From Streptomyces uncialis (GTDB taxonomy: Bacteria; Actinomycetota; Actinomycetes; Streptomycetales; Streptomycetaceae): DNA of 64,000 bases. Shown here piece after piece: positions 15,914 to 24,790 of this stretch. How positions within the stretch are numbered: the first letter of the stretch is position 1; each line of letters begins with the position of its first letter. Below the pieces are notes generated by a model. That model was given only the letters and a program-made list of their open reading frames with translations, was not told the origin of the DNA and did not search any database. A program made the position numbers and the translations under genes. The stretch spans positions 8,240,001-8,304,000 of the forward strand of contig NZ_CP109583.1 in NCBI RefSeq assembly GCF_036250755.1, in the 5' to 3' direction.

Positions 15914-17968
15914 ATGCCGCCCCCGTCCCGCCGTCTCCGACGCGGACTTCTCGCGCTCGTCCTCGTCCCGACGGTCGCCGCGGTCCCCCTGACCCTCCCG
16001 CCCCCGCCCGCCGCCGCCGCGGACGCCGACGCCCCCTATCTCGTCGGCCGGGGCATCTCCGATGTGACCGGGGAGGCCGCGGAGACCGGGATGATGGGCT
16101 ACTCCAGCTTCGACCAGAAGACCTCCGGCATCCACCAGCGGCTGCGCTCCCGGGCCTTCGTCGTCGCGGACCGCGCGAGCGGACGGCGTGTGGTGTACGT
16201 CAACGCCGACCTCGCGATGATCTTCCAGTCCGTCCGCCAGGGCGTCCTCGACCGGCTGGGCGAGCGGTACGGCGATCTCTACCGCGGCGAGAACGTCCTG
16301 CTCTCCGCCAACCACACCCACTCCGGACCGGGCGGCTACTCCCACCACCTCGCCTACAACCTGTCCGTGCTGGGCTTCCAGAAGGGCACCTACCAGGCGG
16401 TGGTCGACGGGATCGTCGAGTCCGTCGTGGCGGCCCACGAGGACCTGCGGCCCGGCACCCTCGCCGTGGGCACCGGCACCCTCACCGACGCGAGCGTCAA
16501 CCGCTCCCGGTCCGCCTTCGACCGCAACCCCGCCGCCGACAAGGCCGCCTTCCCCGACGCCATCGACCCCGCGATGACCGTGCTCCGGCTGCGCCAGGGC
16601 GACAAGGACGCGGGCGCGATCAGCTGGTTCGCCACCCACAACACTTCGGTCACCAACAAGAACACCCTGATCAGCCCGGACAACAAGGGCTACGCCGCCT
16701 ACACCTGGGAACACGACCACGAAGGGGTGCGCTATCTCGACGACACCCCGGGGTTCGTCGCCGCGTTCGCCAACACCAACGCCGGTGACATGTCACCCAA
16801 TCTGAATCTGCGGCCCGGCTCCGGCCCCACGGAGGACGAGTTCGAGAACACCCGGATCATCGGTGAGCGGCAGTTCACCAAGGCCCGCGAGGTCTTCGAG
16901 GACGCGGCCCCCGCCCCCGGCGGTGTCGACGCCCGGCTCACCCACGTGGACATGGAGAACGTGGCCGTCTCCGGCGCGTACACCACCGACGGCCGCCCCC
17001 AGCGCACCTGTCCGGCCGTCGTCGGCGCCTCCACCCTCGCGGGCAGTGTCGAGGACGGACCCGCGCTCCCCGGTTTCACCGAGGGCATGCGCAGCCCCGT
17101 CGCGTCGCTGGCCGAATCGCTCAGGACCGAGGTGCCGGCCTGGCTGAAGAGCTGCCAGTACCCCAAGGCGAGCCTCGTCCCCACCGGTCTGATGAGCGGT
17201 CTGTACCCCGTGACCCCGCGTATCCTGCCGCTCCAGATCGTCCGTCTCGGACCGCTGCATCTGGTCGCCGCACCGGGGGAGTTCACCATCACCGCGGGAT
17301 TGCGGGTCCGCCGCACGGTCGCCCGGGAACTCGGGGTGCCCCTCGAACGCGTCCTCCTCCAGGGCTACGCCAACTCCTACAGCCAGTACGCGACGACACC
17401 CGAGGAGTACGACGCGCAGAACTACGAGGGCGGCTCCACCCTCTACGGCCGCAACACCCTGCCCGCGTACCAGCAGGAGTTCGCCAAGGTCGCGGCCTCC
17501 CTGCGGGACGGCACCCCGATCCCCGGGGGCGCCACCCCGCCCGACGAGTCGGGCCGCCAGATCAACCTCCAGACCGGTGTGGTCCTCGACAGCCCGCCCG
17601 CCGGCCGTTCCTACGGTGAGGTGCTGACCCCGCCGGCCGCGTCGTATCCGCGCGGGGCCACCGCGACGGCCGCGTTCGTCACCGGCCATCCCAAGAACAA
17701 CCTGCGGCGCGGCGGCACCTTCCTGGAGGTGCAGCGGCTCGTCGACGGCCGCTGGGAACGTGTACTGGACGACGGCGACTGGGCGACCACCTACCGCTGG
17801 ACCCGGCTCAACGCCGTGCTCGGCACCTCCAAGGCGACCCTGACCTGGCGGATCGGCCCCGGCACCCCGGCGGGCACCTACCGCTTCGTCCACCACGGCG
17901 ACGCGAAGAACTTCTGGGGCCGGATCACCCCCTTCACCGGCACATCCGGCACCTTCACCGTCGGCTGA
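15914..17968 (+). CDS. Secreted neutral/alkaline ceramidase
   Basis: A 684-residue neutral ceramidase, which splits ceramide into sphingosine and fatty acid. After a signal peptide (RRLRRGLLALVLVPT..., cleavage near AAAADA, residues 33-38) come the family hallmarks: GISDVTGEAAETGMMGYSS, the zinc-site NHTHSGPGG (His134, His136), and the active-site hexapeptide GDMSPN with nucleophile Ser294 (GDVSPN in characterised enzymes). A C-terminal Ig-like domain closes the protein, matching the usual length. ATG 15914 has AGGAGG five bases upstream. Bacteria do not normally make ceramide, so it likely acts on host, fungal or soil lipids. Confidence 0.93.
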   Translation: MPPPSRRLRRGLLALVLVPTVAAVPLTLPPPPAAAADADAPYLVGRGISDVTGEAAETGMMGYSSFDQKTSGIHQRLRSRAFVVADRASGRRVVYVNADLAMIFQSVRQGVLDRLGERYGDLYRGENVLLSANHTHSGPGGYSHHLAYNLSVLGFQKGTYQAVVDGIVESVVAAHEDLRPGTLAVGTGTLTDASVNRSRSAFDRNPAADKAAFPDAIDPAMTVLRLRQGDKDAGAISWFATHNTSVTNKNTLISPDNKGYAAYTWEHDHEGVRYLDDTPGFVAAFANTNAGDMSPNLNLRPGSGPTEDEFENTRIIGERQFTKAREVFEDAAPAPGGVDARLTHVDMENVAVSGAYTTDGRPQRTCPAVVGASTLAGSVEDGPALPGFTEGMRSPVASLAESLRTEVPAWLKSCQYPKASLVPTGLMSGLYPVTPRILPLQIVRLGPLHLVAAPGEFTITAGLRVRRTVARELGVPLERVLLQGYANSYSQYATTPEEYDAQNYEGGSTLYGRNTLPAYQQEFAKVAASLRDGTPIPGGATPPDESGRQINLQTGVVLDSPPAGRSYGEVLTPPAASYPRGATATAAFVTGHPKNNLRRGGTFLEVQRLVDGRWERVLDDGDWATTYRWTRLNAVLGTSKATLTWRIGPGTPAGTYRFVHHGDAKNFWGRITPFTGTSGTFTVG

Positions 17969-18031
17969 CGCCACCGGCGGGCCGGGACCCGGCGGACGGA
18001 CCTGCTGCGACGATCCAAGGACGGGACCGAA

Positions 18032-18069
18032 ACGGCCGCCCCGCGCGAAGTGCTGCGCGGGGCGGCCGT
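18032..18069. terminator. Bidirectional terminator between ceramidase and VanW genes
   Basis: ACGGCCGCCCCGCGC (18032-18046) pairs perfectly with 18055-18069 over 15 bp around the 8-base loop GAAGTGCT, between two convergent genes. Confidence 0.8.
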
Positions 18070-18164
18070 CGGTGGACGATCCGGGTCCGGGTATCGGGTG
18101 CGGGTGCGGCGGAGGGTACCGGTCCGGCGGGGACTGTCCCGGTGCCGTGCGCTCCCGGGCGGGA

Positions 18165-19856
18165 TCAGTCGCAGGTGACCTCGTCGCGCGGGGTGTAACG
18201 GGTGTTGAAGGGCTCCCGCTTGACCTCCTTGCCACCGTCGATGAAGATCCGCTCGACGGTCACGTCGAACCCTTCCAACGGGGTCTGCGGCTGGCAGTCC
18301 TTCTTCGCGCCGGGCAGCTTCTTCGGCTCCTGGACATTGGTACGCGGTCCCTTGCTCGCCTCGACCGCGTCGTACTTCTTGGTGCCGAGGAAGGTCACCG
18401 TCACCGAGGTGTCGGTGGCCTCCGTGGCGATGTACAGGGCCTTGCCCGAGTCGTTGGTGAACTTCAGGTCGAGGCTGCCCCACGCCACCGTGGCCTCCCG
18501 GCCCTCCGGATAGCGCTCGATGTAGAAGGAGTGCGCGCCGTACTCCACGGGCTTGACCCCCGCGAAGAAGATCGCGTTGAACATCGCCGTCGCCACGGTG
18601 GAGACACCGCCGCCACCGGCCTTGGTGTACTTGCCGTCGAGGATGATGATGCCGTCGACGAAACCGTTCTCCGTGGTGCGCTCGCCCACGGTGTCGTTGA
18701 AGCTCCAGGTCTCCCCGGGCAGCACCGTCGAACCGTTGATCAGCTCGGCGGCCCGGCCTATGTTCTTCGTGCGGTACTCGGCGCGCTCGAAGTTCGCGGT
18801 GAAGGACGACACCTTCTCCGTCATCCCCATCTCCGCGACCTTCGCCCGGGTGAGCTCGGGCTGGGAGAGGACGGTGTCCACCTTGCCGATGCGCTCCGGT
18901 CCCGAGCCGGTCAGCAGCGGCAGCACGGCCTTGCCCAGGGCCTCGGCGGTGACCTTCTGCCCCGGCTTGCCGTCCCGCGCCACCTCGACGCGCTCGCCGA
19001 CGACGCGAAGTGTGGCGTCGACCGGCTCCGTCGTCACCGCGCGTACCGAAGCGGCCACGGCCGGGTCCTTGTACAGGCCCTTCTCGTCGAGACGCGGGAC
19101 GAGACGCTGACTGTCGTCGGGCCGCATCGTCAGATGATCGCCGAACGTCGCCGGGTCGATCGTGACGCGCCCCTCACCGGTGGTGAGCGTGACGGGCGCC
19201 GACATCGCGGGCCGCGCGAACTCGCGCAGCGCGCGGTCCGTCTCGGCCTTGCCGATCCTCGGCTCCTTCTCCTCCACGGGCAGCTCGATCCGCCCGGGGT
19301 TCTCGGCGAAGTACGCGTCCCGCACCGGGTCGACCGATCCGTCGATGTCCAGCGTCTGGCCGGTGACCGGCCGTACCGCCTTCGCCGCGCCCTCGCTGAA
19401 GGAGACGGCGCCCTCACGGACCTTGCGGTCGTGCTTCTCCGCGAGCCCCCGCAGGGCGGCCCGGGTGGCGTCCTCGTCCATCGCGAGCACGGGGTCGACC
19501 GCGCCGCCACGGGAGGTGAACAGATCACCGATCACCGTGAAGGGGTCGTAGCTGGAGCGGACCGCGCGGGAGGCGGTCTCCTCGGTGTCGAGCCGGAGCC
19601 CGGCCGCCGCGGGGTCGAGCCGGTCCGTACGGTCCCCGACGGTCACCGTGAGCGGGGCCGTTGCCGTGGCCGCCAGCTCCCGGTCCAGTTTCTCCTTGGC
19701 CTCCGGCTGGCTCAGCCCACCGAGGTCCACCCCGCGCACCGTGGTGCCGGAGGGAGCCTCGTCGCCGGTCACCAGCAGCCCGGTCAGATAGAGGGCCCCC
19801 GCGCCGAGCACGACAGCGCCACTCGCGACGGCGGCGGGATGTATTCGGCGGCGCAT
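18165..19856 (-). CDS. VanW-family envelope protein with peptidoglycan-binding-like domains
   Basis: A 563-residue exported protein. One N-terminal helix (HPAAVASGAVVLGAGALYLTG) anchors or exports it. Two repeats of a PG_binding_4-type domain follow (GVDLGGLSQPEAKEKL near 43-60 and a second near 150-250), then a VanW domain (ETWSFNDTVGERTTENGFVDG and GGGVSTVATAMFNAIFFAGV, about 385-450) and a C-terminal G5-like tail. ATG 19856 follows GGGAG. VanW proteins are found with vancomycin clusters and in many Gram-positives without resistance; their biochemical role is not established. No vanHAX genes are near, so resistance should not be inferred. Confidence 0.88.
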   Translation of the reverse strand: MRRRIHPAAVASGAVVLGAGALYLTGLLVTGDEAPSGTTVRGVDLGGLSQPEAKEKLDRELAATATAPLTVTVGDRTDRLDPAAAGLRLDTEETASRAVRSSYDPFTVIGDLFTSRGGAVDPVLAMDEDATRAALRGLAEKHDRKVREGAVSFSEGAAKAVRPVTGQTLDIDGSVDPVRDAYFAENPGRIELPVEEKEPRIGKAETDRALREFARPAMSAPVTLTTGEGRVTIDPATFGDHLTMRPDDSQRLVPRLDEKGLYKDPAVAASVRAVTTEPVDATLRVVGERVEVARDGKPGQKVTAEALGKAVLPLLTGSGPERIGKVDTVLSQPELTRAKVAEMGMTEKVSSFTANFERAEYRTKNIGRAAELINGSTVLPGETWSFNDTVGERTTENGFVDGIIILDGKYTKAGGGGVSTVATAMFNAIFFAGVKPVEYGAHSFYIERYPEGREATVAWGSLDLKFTNDSGKALYIATEATDTSVTVTFLGTKKYDAVEASKGPRTNVQEPKKLPGAKKDCQPQTPLEGFDVTVERIFIDGGKEVKREPFNTRYTPRDEVTCD

Positions 19857-20562
19857 GGGACTCCCAGAAGATGACCGGCACGGATCAGTCCGGACATGGC
19901 CCGGCCGGTGTGACGAACGCACTGGACGCTACCGTGCCATAAGTAAGCGAATAGTAAGAAACGGAGGTAGGGATAACCGGCCACCGGCCCACCGGCCGCT
20001 ACCGTCGCCTTCCCCGCTTCGCCGCCCGGACACCGTCCCAGCGCCCCCGGCCCGGCCCCGCCCGCCCGGCCTGCGGGCCCTCACCCGGCGGCAGTTCGCA
20101 CGCCGTGAGATGACGGCCGTCCGCTGCCCCGCGCCGCGCGCCGGGCCGCCGACCGCGCCGGACGTGGAAACCCCCGGCCCCGCCCTCCCCGGTGGGCGTG
20201 ACAAGACCGACACGGGAGCACCCCGCTTCCGCGCCTTCCAGCGCGAACCCCGCGACGGGCGCCGTACCCGGCACCGCGCTCGCGGCCCGCGCCGACCTAC
20301 TACGGTGTGTAGAAGATCAATGGCCGGATCGTGACGGTCGTACCGGGCGGCGGATCATGAACGGCGACCCCCATGATCCGGACCGGCGGCGCCTGTTGCG
20401 GGTGCGGTGAGCCGTACCGGCGGCCGGGGGAGGGAGTGCGATGATCAACGGATCTACTAAGGTGGTTCCCACATGCGTCGCGCCGGGAGGACTCCACGGC
20501 GACCACGCGTACGCGGTAGCACGTGCCACGGCGACGGGCACGGAGCTGAGGGAGGCGGACCG
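19857..20562. other. 706-bp divergent gap; only its ends show signals
   Basis: Near 19930-19975 is an AT-rich stretch (AAGTAAGCGAATAGTAAG) likely to hold the VanW promoter. From about 19980 to 20290 I see only GC-rich sequence without a credible gene. From 20298 on, symmetrical elements precede the small membrane-protein gene. Confidence 0.5.
20351..20380. promoter_or_regulatory. Inverted repeat CGGATCATG-N12-CATGATCCG
   Basis: Perfect 9-bp arms at 20351-20359 and 20372-20380 lie about 180 bases before the membrane-protein ATG. A second partial symmetry, TACTAC-N5-GTAGAA (20298-20314), and TCTACTAAGG (near 20453) resemble BlaI/CopY-type half sites. Function inferred only from symmetry. Confidence 0.4.
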
Positions 20563-21042
20563 ATGCGGACCTGGACAGCACGTCAATGGCTGGCCGCGGC
20601 GGCGGTGACGGTGGCCGCCGGTGCGGCGATCGGGATTCCGACCGGGGTCGTCGACACCCCGCTGTACGCCCGGATGACCGCCGTGCTCTGGTGGAACTAC
20701 CCGGTCTGGGCGCTGTCCTCGCTGCTCGTGGGACTGCTGGTGGCGACGTACGTGGGTCAGCCGCCCGCGGTCCGGGCCAGGGGTCCGCGCGGACCGCGCG
20801 CCGTCGCCGCCGCCCTGCTGTCCGCGTTCGCGGTCGGCTGCCCGGTCTGCAACAAGCTCGTCGTCCTCGCCCTCGGCACGAGCGGGGCCCTGTCCTACTG
20901 GGCCCCCGCGCAGCCCCTGCTCGCGATCGCCTCACTGGCGCTGCTCGTCCACGCCCTGGTGCGGCGGCTGCGCACGGTGGCCGACTGCCCGGTGCCGGTC
21001 ACCGCGTCGTCCACCAAGGCCGACGGCGCACCGGTCGCCTGA
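20563..21042 (+). CDS. Small integral membrane protein with CPVC motif (unknown)
   Basis: A 159-residue protein I cannot assign to a characterised family. It has four hydrophobic segments (about 8-28, 38-62, 83-115, 120-140). A GCPVCNKLVVLALG motif at about residues 97-110 puts a CPxC pair at the membrane face, which could be redox-active or bind metal. ATG 20563 is chosen because GGGAGG lies seven bases upstream and the hydrophobic N-terminus starts there. Symmetrical elements upstream suggest repression. It is convergent with the STAS gene. A thiol-redox or copper-related role is only a guess. Confidence 0.7.
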   Translation: MRTWTARQWLAAAAVTVAAGAAIGIPTGVVDTPLYARMTAVLWWNYPVWALSSLLVGLLVATYVGQPPAVRARGPRGPRAVAAALLSAFAVGCPVCNKLVVLALGTSGALSYWAPAQPLLAIASLALLVHALVRRLRTVADCPVPVTASSTKADGAPVA

Positions 21043-21153
21043 CGGACGGCCGCGCGGACCACGGGCGCTCCCGTGACGCCTCGCGGGGGCGCACCCGAGG
21101 GGCGCCTGAGACGTACGTCTTCGTGGAGCCGTGGGCCGAGGGGCGCCCGACGG

Positions 21154-21513
21154 TCAGCGCGGCGTGGGGCGCCAGGCGGCTTCGGCGTCCTGGGCGGTGG
21201 GATGGGTCGGGAAGACCTGGTCCAGGCCGACGATGCGGAAGATCCGGCTGACCCGGTCGGGGACCGCGGCCAGCGCGATGGTCGCCTGCGCGGCCAGGGC
21301 GTGGTTGCGGGCGGCGAGCAGGACCGTGATGCCGGTGGAGTCGCAGAAGGTGAGGCTCCCCAGATCGACGACCAGCTGCTGGCCCGGACACAACGCCAGT
21401 CCGGGCAGGACGGCGCGTACCTCCGGCGCGGTGAGGTGGTCGAGCTCCCCGGCGACCGCGACGACCGGCCCGGCGGCCGTGCTGCGGGTACGGACGGTCA
21501 GCTGCCTGGTCAC
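21154..21513 (-). CDS. STAS-domain anti-sigma factor antagonist (RsbV-like)
   Basis: A 119-residue single STAS domain. The phosphorylatable serine is Ser59 in FCDSTGITVLL, the conserved DS[TS]G motif of RsbV/SpoIIAA/BldG proteins. When dephosphorylated such proteins bind the anti-sigma kinase and free the sigma factor. Its ATG overlaps the stop of the PP2C phosphatase gene (ATGA), so it is likely that phosphatase's own substrate. No sigma factor or matching kinase gene is next to it. Confidence 0.92.
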   Translation of the reverse strand: MTRQLTVRTRSTAAGPVVAVAGELDHLTAPEVRAVLPGLALCPGQQLVVDLGSLTFCDSTGITVLLAARNHALAAQATIALAAVPDRVSRIFRIVGLDQVFPTHPTAQDAEAAWRPTPR

Positions 21514-22781
21514 CGCTGCTCCTCACCGGGGGGCCGGGGCGCGTGGACGGCGAGGACGGCGGTGTCGTCGTCCACGCCGGTGCCGAGGGTGTCGAGCAGG
21601 CCGCGGACCGCGTCGACGGTGTCCGACGCGGTGGCGGGGGCCAGCGCGCGGGCGAAGTCGAGAAGGGCGTCGTCGCCGTAGCGTTCCCCGCCGCCGGAGG
21701 TGGCGTCGGTGCGGGCCTCGGTGAGGCCGTCGGTGTACAGCAGCAGGGTGTCGCCGGGGGCGAGGCGCACGGTGGTGGTGGCGATATGGGCCTCGGGCAG
21801 GACACCGATGAGCTGTCCGCCGGGGGTGGGCAGGAAGTCGGCGGTGCCGTCGGCCCGCAGCAGCAGGGCGGGCGGATGTCCGCCACCGGCCAGGGTGATG
21901 TGGAAACCGCCTTTCTCGGGGTCGAGCGTGAGCAGTCCGAAGACGACGGTGCAGAACCGGGGATCGGCACCGTTGTACTCGTGGTTGAGCACCGTGTTGA
22001 GGTTGCCGAGCACGGCCACCGGGTCGGGGTCGTAGACGGCGGCGGCGCGCAGGGTGTAGCGGGCCAGGGAGGTGACGGCCGCGGCGGCGGCGCCCTTGCC
22101 GCACACATCGCCCAGGAACAGGCCCCAGGTGTCCGGGGCCAGGGGGAAGAGATCGTAGAAGTCGCCGCCGACCTCGTCCGGGGAGGCGAGATGGTAGTGC
22201 GTGGAGACATCCAGGCCCGGCATGTTCTCCAGCGCCGGCGGCAGCAGCGTCTTCTGCAAGGTGGCGGCCAGCACCCGGAGGCGGTCGCGTTCCTGGTCGG
22301 CCTCCTTGCGGGCGCGCAGCAGCTCGGTCTCGTAGGCGCGCCGGTCGCGGGCGTCGAAGAGCGTGGTGCGGACGAGCAGCGGCTGCCCGTTGCTGCCCCT
22401 CTTCAGGGTGGAGGTGACCAGGACCGGCAGGCGGGTGCCGTCGGCGGCCTTCAGCTCCAGGGCGATGCCGCTGATCTCGCCCTGCATCCGCAGCAGCGGG
22501 GCGAAGTGGGTCTCGTGGTAGAGCCGGCCGCCGACGGTCAGCAGGTCGGAGAAGTGCTTGCGGCCGACCAGGTCACCGCGCCGGTAGCCGAGCCAGTCCA
22601 GCAGCGTGGTGTTGACCTTCGCGATCCGGCCGTCCAGCTGGGTCGAGAGATAGCCGCAGGGGGCGTGCTCGTAGAGGTCCTCGACGCTGTCCTCCAGCAG
22701 CGCGGAGAACTGCGCCTGCTCGTCCCCCGGGGCCTCGTCCTTTCTCGGACCGTTCTGGTCGTCGTCGGTCCTGCTCATCAC
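21510..22781 (-). CDS. PAS-PP2C phosphatase, RsbP-like stress regulator
   Basis: A 423-residue phosphatase of the SpoIIE/RsbU class. A PAS domain at about 30-150 (YEHAPCGYLSTQLDGRIAKVNTTLLDWLGY) is followed by a helical linker (ELLRARKEADQERDRLRVLAATLQ, about 155-190) and the PP2C domain (about 195-415) with metal Asp residues in DEVGGDFYDLF and GDVCGKGAAAA. This PAS-coiled coil-PP2C order is that of Bacillus RsbP. It overlaps rsbQ-like and rsbV-like genes by four bases on each side. It should dephosphorylate the STAS protein in response to an energy or metabolite signal passed on by the upstream hydrolase. Confidence 0.92.
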   Translation of the reverse strand: MMSRTDDDQNGPRKDEAPGDEQAQFSALLEDSVEDLYEHAPCGYLSTQLDGRIAKVNTTLLDWLGYRRGDLVGRKHFSDLLTVGGRLYHETHFAPLLRMQGEISGIALELKAADGTRLPVLVTSTLKRGSNGQPLLVRTTLFDARDRRAYETELLRARKEADQERDRLRVLAATLQKTLLPPALENMPGLDVSTHYHLASPDEVGGDFYDLFPLAPDTWGLFLGDVCGKGAAAAAVTSLARYTLRAAAVYDPDPVAVLGNLNTVLNHEYNGADPRFCTVVFGLLTLDPEKGGFHITLAGGGHPPALLLRADGTADFLPTPGGQLIGVLPEAHIATTTVRLAPGDTLLLYTDGLTEARTDATSGGGERYGDDALLDFARALAPATASDTVDAVRGLLDTLGTGVDDDTAVLAVHAPRPPGEEQR

Positions 22782-23587
22782 GGGGTGCCTCCCGCGAACG
22801 CGGCGATCGCCGCGGCGGTCTCGTCGGGGGCGGCGAGCTGCGGGCAGTGTCCGGTGGCGTTCAGCGTGACGAGCTGGCTGCCCGGTATCCGCGCGTGCAC
22901 GAACGCGCCCACCTCGGGCGGGGCGATCGCGTCACGGGAGCACTGCGCGACGAGGGTGGGCACCGTCACCCCGGCGAGGTCGGCGCGGTTGTCGGACAGG
23001 AAGGTGACCCGGGCGAAGACCCTGGCGATCTCCGGGTCGGTACGGCAGAAGCTGCTCGTCAGTTCCTCGCCCAGCTCCGGCCGCTCCGGGTTGCCCATGA
23101 TGACCGGCGCCATCGCACCCGACCAGCCCAGATAGTTGGCGTCGAGCGACTCCAGCAGCTCGTCGATGTCCTCGGCGCTGAACCCGCCCCGGTAGCCGGT
23201 GTCCGGGTCGTCGATGAAGCAGGGCGACGGGGCCAGCAGGACGAGCCCGGTGAACGCCCCGGGCTCCTTCGCGGCGGCCAGCACCCCCATCATGGCGCTG
23301 ACCGAGTGCCCGACGAACGTCACCGGGCCCAGTGCCAGCTCCCGGCACAGCTCCAGCAGGTCGTCGACGTATCCGTGCAGGGTCGAGTACCGCTCCCGGC
23401 TCCATGCCGAGAGGTCCGAGTTCCCCGCGCCGACATGATCGAAGAGGACGACGGTGAAGTCGCGCTCCAGCGCCGGCACGATCAGCCGCCACATGTTCTG
23501 GTCGCACCCGAACCCGTGCGCCAGCATCACCACAGGGCCGCCGGGCCGCCCCGACACCGTCACATGGTTCCTGCTCCGCACATCCAT
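22778..23587 (-). CDS. RsbQ-like alpha/beta hydrolase
   Basis: A 269-residue hydrolase, the same length as Bacillus RsbQ. The catalytic triad is Ser95 (VGHSVSA), Asp219 (CSRDAIAP) and His247 (NATGHCPQL), and the HGFGCDQNMW oxyanion segment is typical of RsbQ and its plant relatives D14/KAI2. ATG 23587 gives this length; another ATG lies three codons upstream, and neither has a strong ribosome site. In Bacillus RsbQ works with the PAS phosphatase RsbP; here the phosphatase overlaps it by four bases, a strong sign of the same partnership. The small-molecule ligand is unknown. Confidence 0.92.
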   Translation of the reverse strand: MDVRSRNHVTVSGRPGGPVVMLAHGFGCDQNMWRLIVPALERDFTVVLFDHVGAGNSDLSAWSRERYSTLHGYVDDLLELCRELALGPVTFVGHSVSAMMGVLAAAKEPGAFTGLVLLAPSPCFIDDPDTGYRGGFSAEDIDELLESLDANYLGWSGAMAPVIMGNPERPELGEELTSSFCRTDPEIARVFARVTFLSDNRADLAGVTVPTLVAQCSRDAIAPPEVGAFVHARIPGSQLVTLNATGHCPQLAAPDETAAAIAAFAGGTP

Positions 23588-23689
23588 ATGGCACATACTC
23601 GCAGAGACCGCCCGGGCCGCCCGCGGAGCATGCCACCGGGTGCGCGCGCCGTCGGCCCCGGCACCCCGGTCGCCGCCCCGCCGGAACCG

Positions 23690-24559
23690 TCAGTGGTGCG
23701 AGGTCACCGCCACCGGGCAGGGGGCGTGGTGCAGCGCCGCGTGCGCCACCGAACCGATACGGCCGCCGATGGGCGTGTACCGGGCCCTGCGCCCCACGAC
23801 CAGCAGCTGTGCCCCGGTGGACGCGGCGAGCAGGACCTGACCGGCGCTGCCGATCTCCACATGCTCCACGACGCGGACGTCCGGGAACTTCTCGCGCCAG
23901 GGCGCCAGGGCCTCGCGCAGGGATTTGCGCTCCAGCGGCTCCAGCCCGCCGGCCTCGTCGGTGAGCCGCAGGAACTCGGAGCTGTAGGCGTGCAGCGGCG
24001 GCAGGCTCCAGGCCCGTACCGCGCGCAGGGCGGCGCCGCGCGCGGCGGCCGCCGCGAACGCGAACGCGAGCGCCGGTCCGCTGTCCTCGGCGCTGCCCTG
24101 CTGGCCGACGACGACCTCGCCCGCGCGCGGCGGCGGCCTGTCCCCGGGGGACCGGACGGAGACCACGGGGTGCCGTGCCTCCGCGATCACCTGCCGGCCG
24201 TAGGAGCCGAGCAGGAAGCCCAGGACGGGGCCCTGTCCCTTGGAGCCGAGCACCAGCATCTCCGCCGTCCGGGCGGCGCCGAGCAGGGCGTCCACCGGGT
24301 CCTCGGCGACCACCTCGGAGCTGATCTCCAGCTCCGGGCGCCCCTCGGCCGCCCGTGCGTCGGCCTTCGTCACGACGGCCTCGGCCGCGCGGCTCAGGGC
24401 GTCCCCGCCGCCGGTCAACGGGACGTCGCGCGGCTCCCACCAGGGGGCGTGGACGATACGCAGGGGGAGCCGCCGCAGGGCCGCCTCATGGGCCGCCCAG
24501 TCGACGGCCGCCAGACTCTCCGGTGAGCCGTCCACCCCAACAGCGATTGCGCGGGCCAT
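23690..24559 (-). CDS. Universal stress protein, two UspA domains
   Basis: A 289-residue tandem UspA protein. Domain 1 (about 1-145) starts RAIAVGVDGSPES and ends with a VLGSKGQG...GSYGRQVI nucleotide-binding block; domain 2 (about 155-287) ends VVGRRARYTPIGGRIGSVAH. Both keep the G-2x-G-9x-G[ST] pattern of ATP-binding Usps, at least approximately. ATG 24559 is preferred over the ATG two codons earlier because GGAGG then has seven-base spacing. It lies about 100 bases upstream of the rsbQ-like gene on the same strand and may be part of the same stress operon. Confidence 0.9.
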   Translation of the reverse strand: MARAIAVGVDGSPESLAAVDWAAHEAALRRLPLRIVHAPWWEPRDVPLTGGGDALSRAAEAVVTKADARAAEGRPELEISSEVVAEDPVDALLGAARTAEMLVLGSKGQGPVLGFLLGSYGRQVIAEARHPVVSVRSPGDRPPPRAGEVVVGQQGSAEDSGPALAFAFAAAAARGAALRAVRAWSLPPLHAYSSEFLRLTDEAGGLEPLERKSLREALAPWREKFPDVRVVEHVEIGSAGQVLLAASTGAQLLVVGRRARYTPIGGRIGSVAHAALHHAPCPVAVTSHH

Positions 24560-24790
24560 TGCCATGCCTCCTTGTGACGCGACGGAGCGGCAACGCTACC
24601 GCCCCTCCCCGCAGCCTTCCGGATCATGGCCCGCCGGGGGAGGGCCGATCGTCCCGAATCCAGGAACCGGCCGGTCGGGGCCGCCCTGGCGTCCCAGGCG
24701 GCCGTGCCGGATCCCACGAGGGCGGGCGCCTTCCCGCCGCCGCCCGGTACCCACCGGCGGGCGTGCGGGGCTCACCACTAGGCTGCCGGG

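Noticed and set aside
18165..19856. VanW gene as vancomycin resistance
   Set aside because: No vanH, vanA or vanX genes are near, and VanW proteins are widespread in non-resistant bacteria.
19855..20334. 159-codon plus-strand frame in the VanW upstream gap
   Set aside because: Arg/Pro-rich, no start signal or motif, and it crosses the probable VanW promoter.
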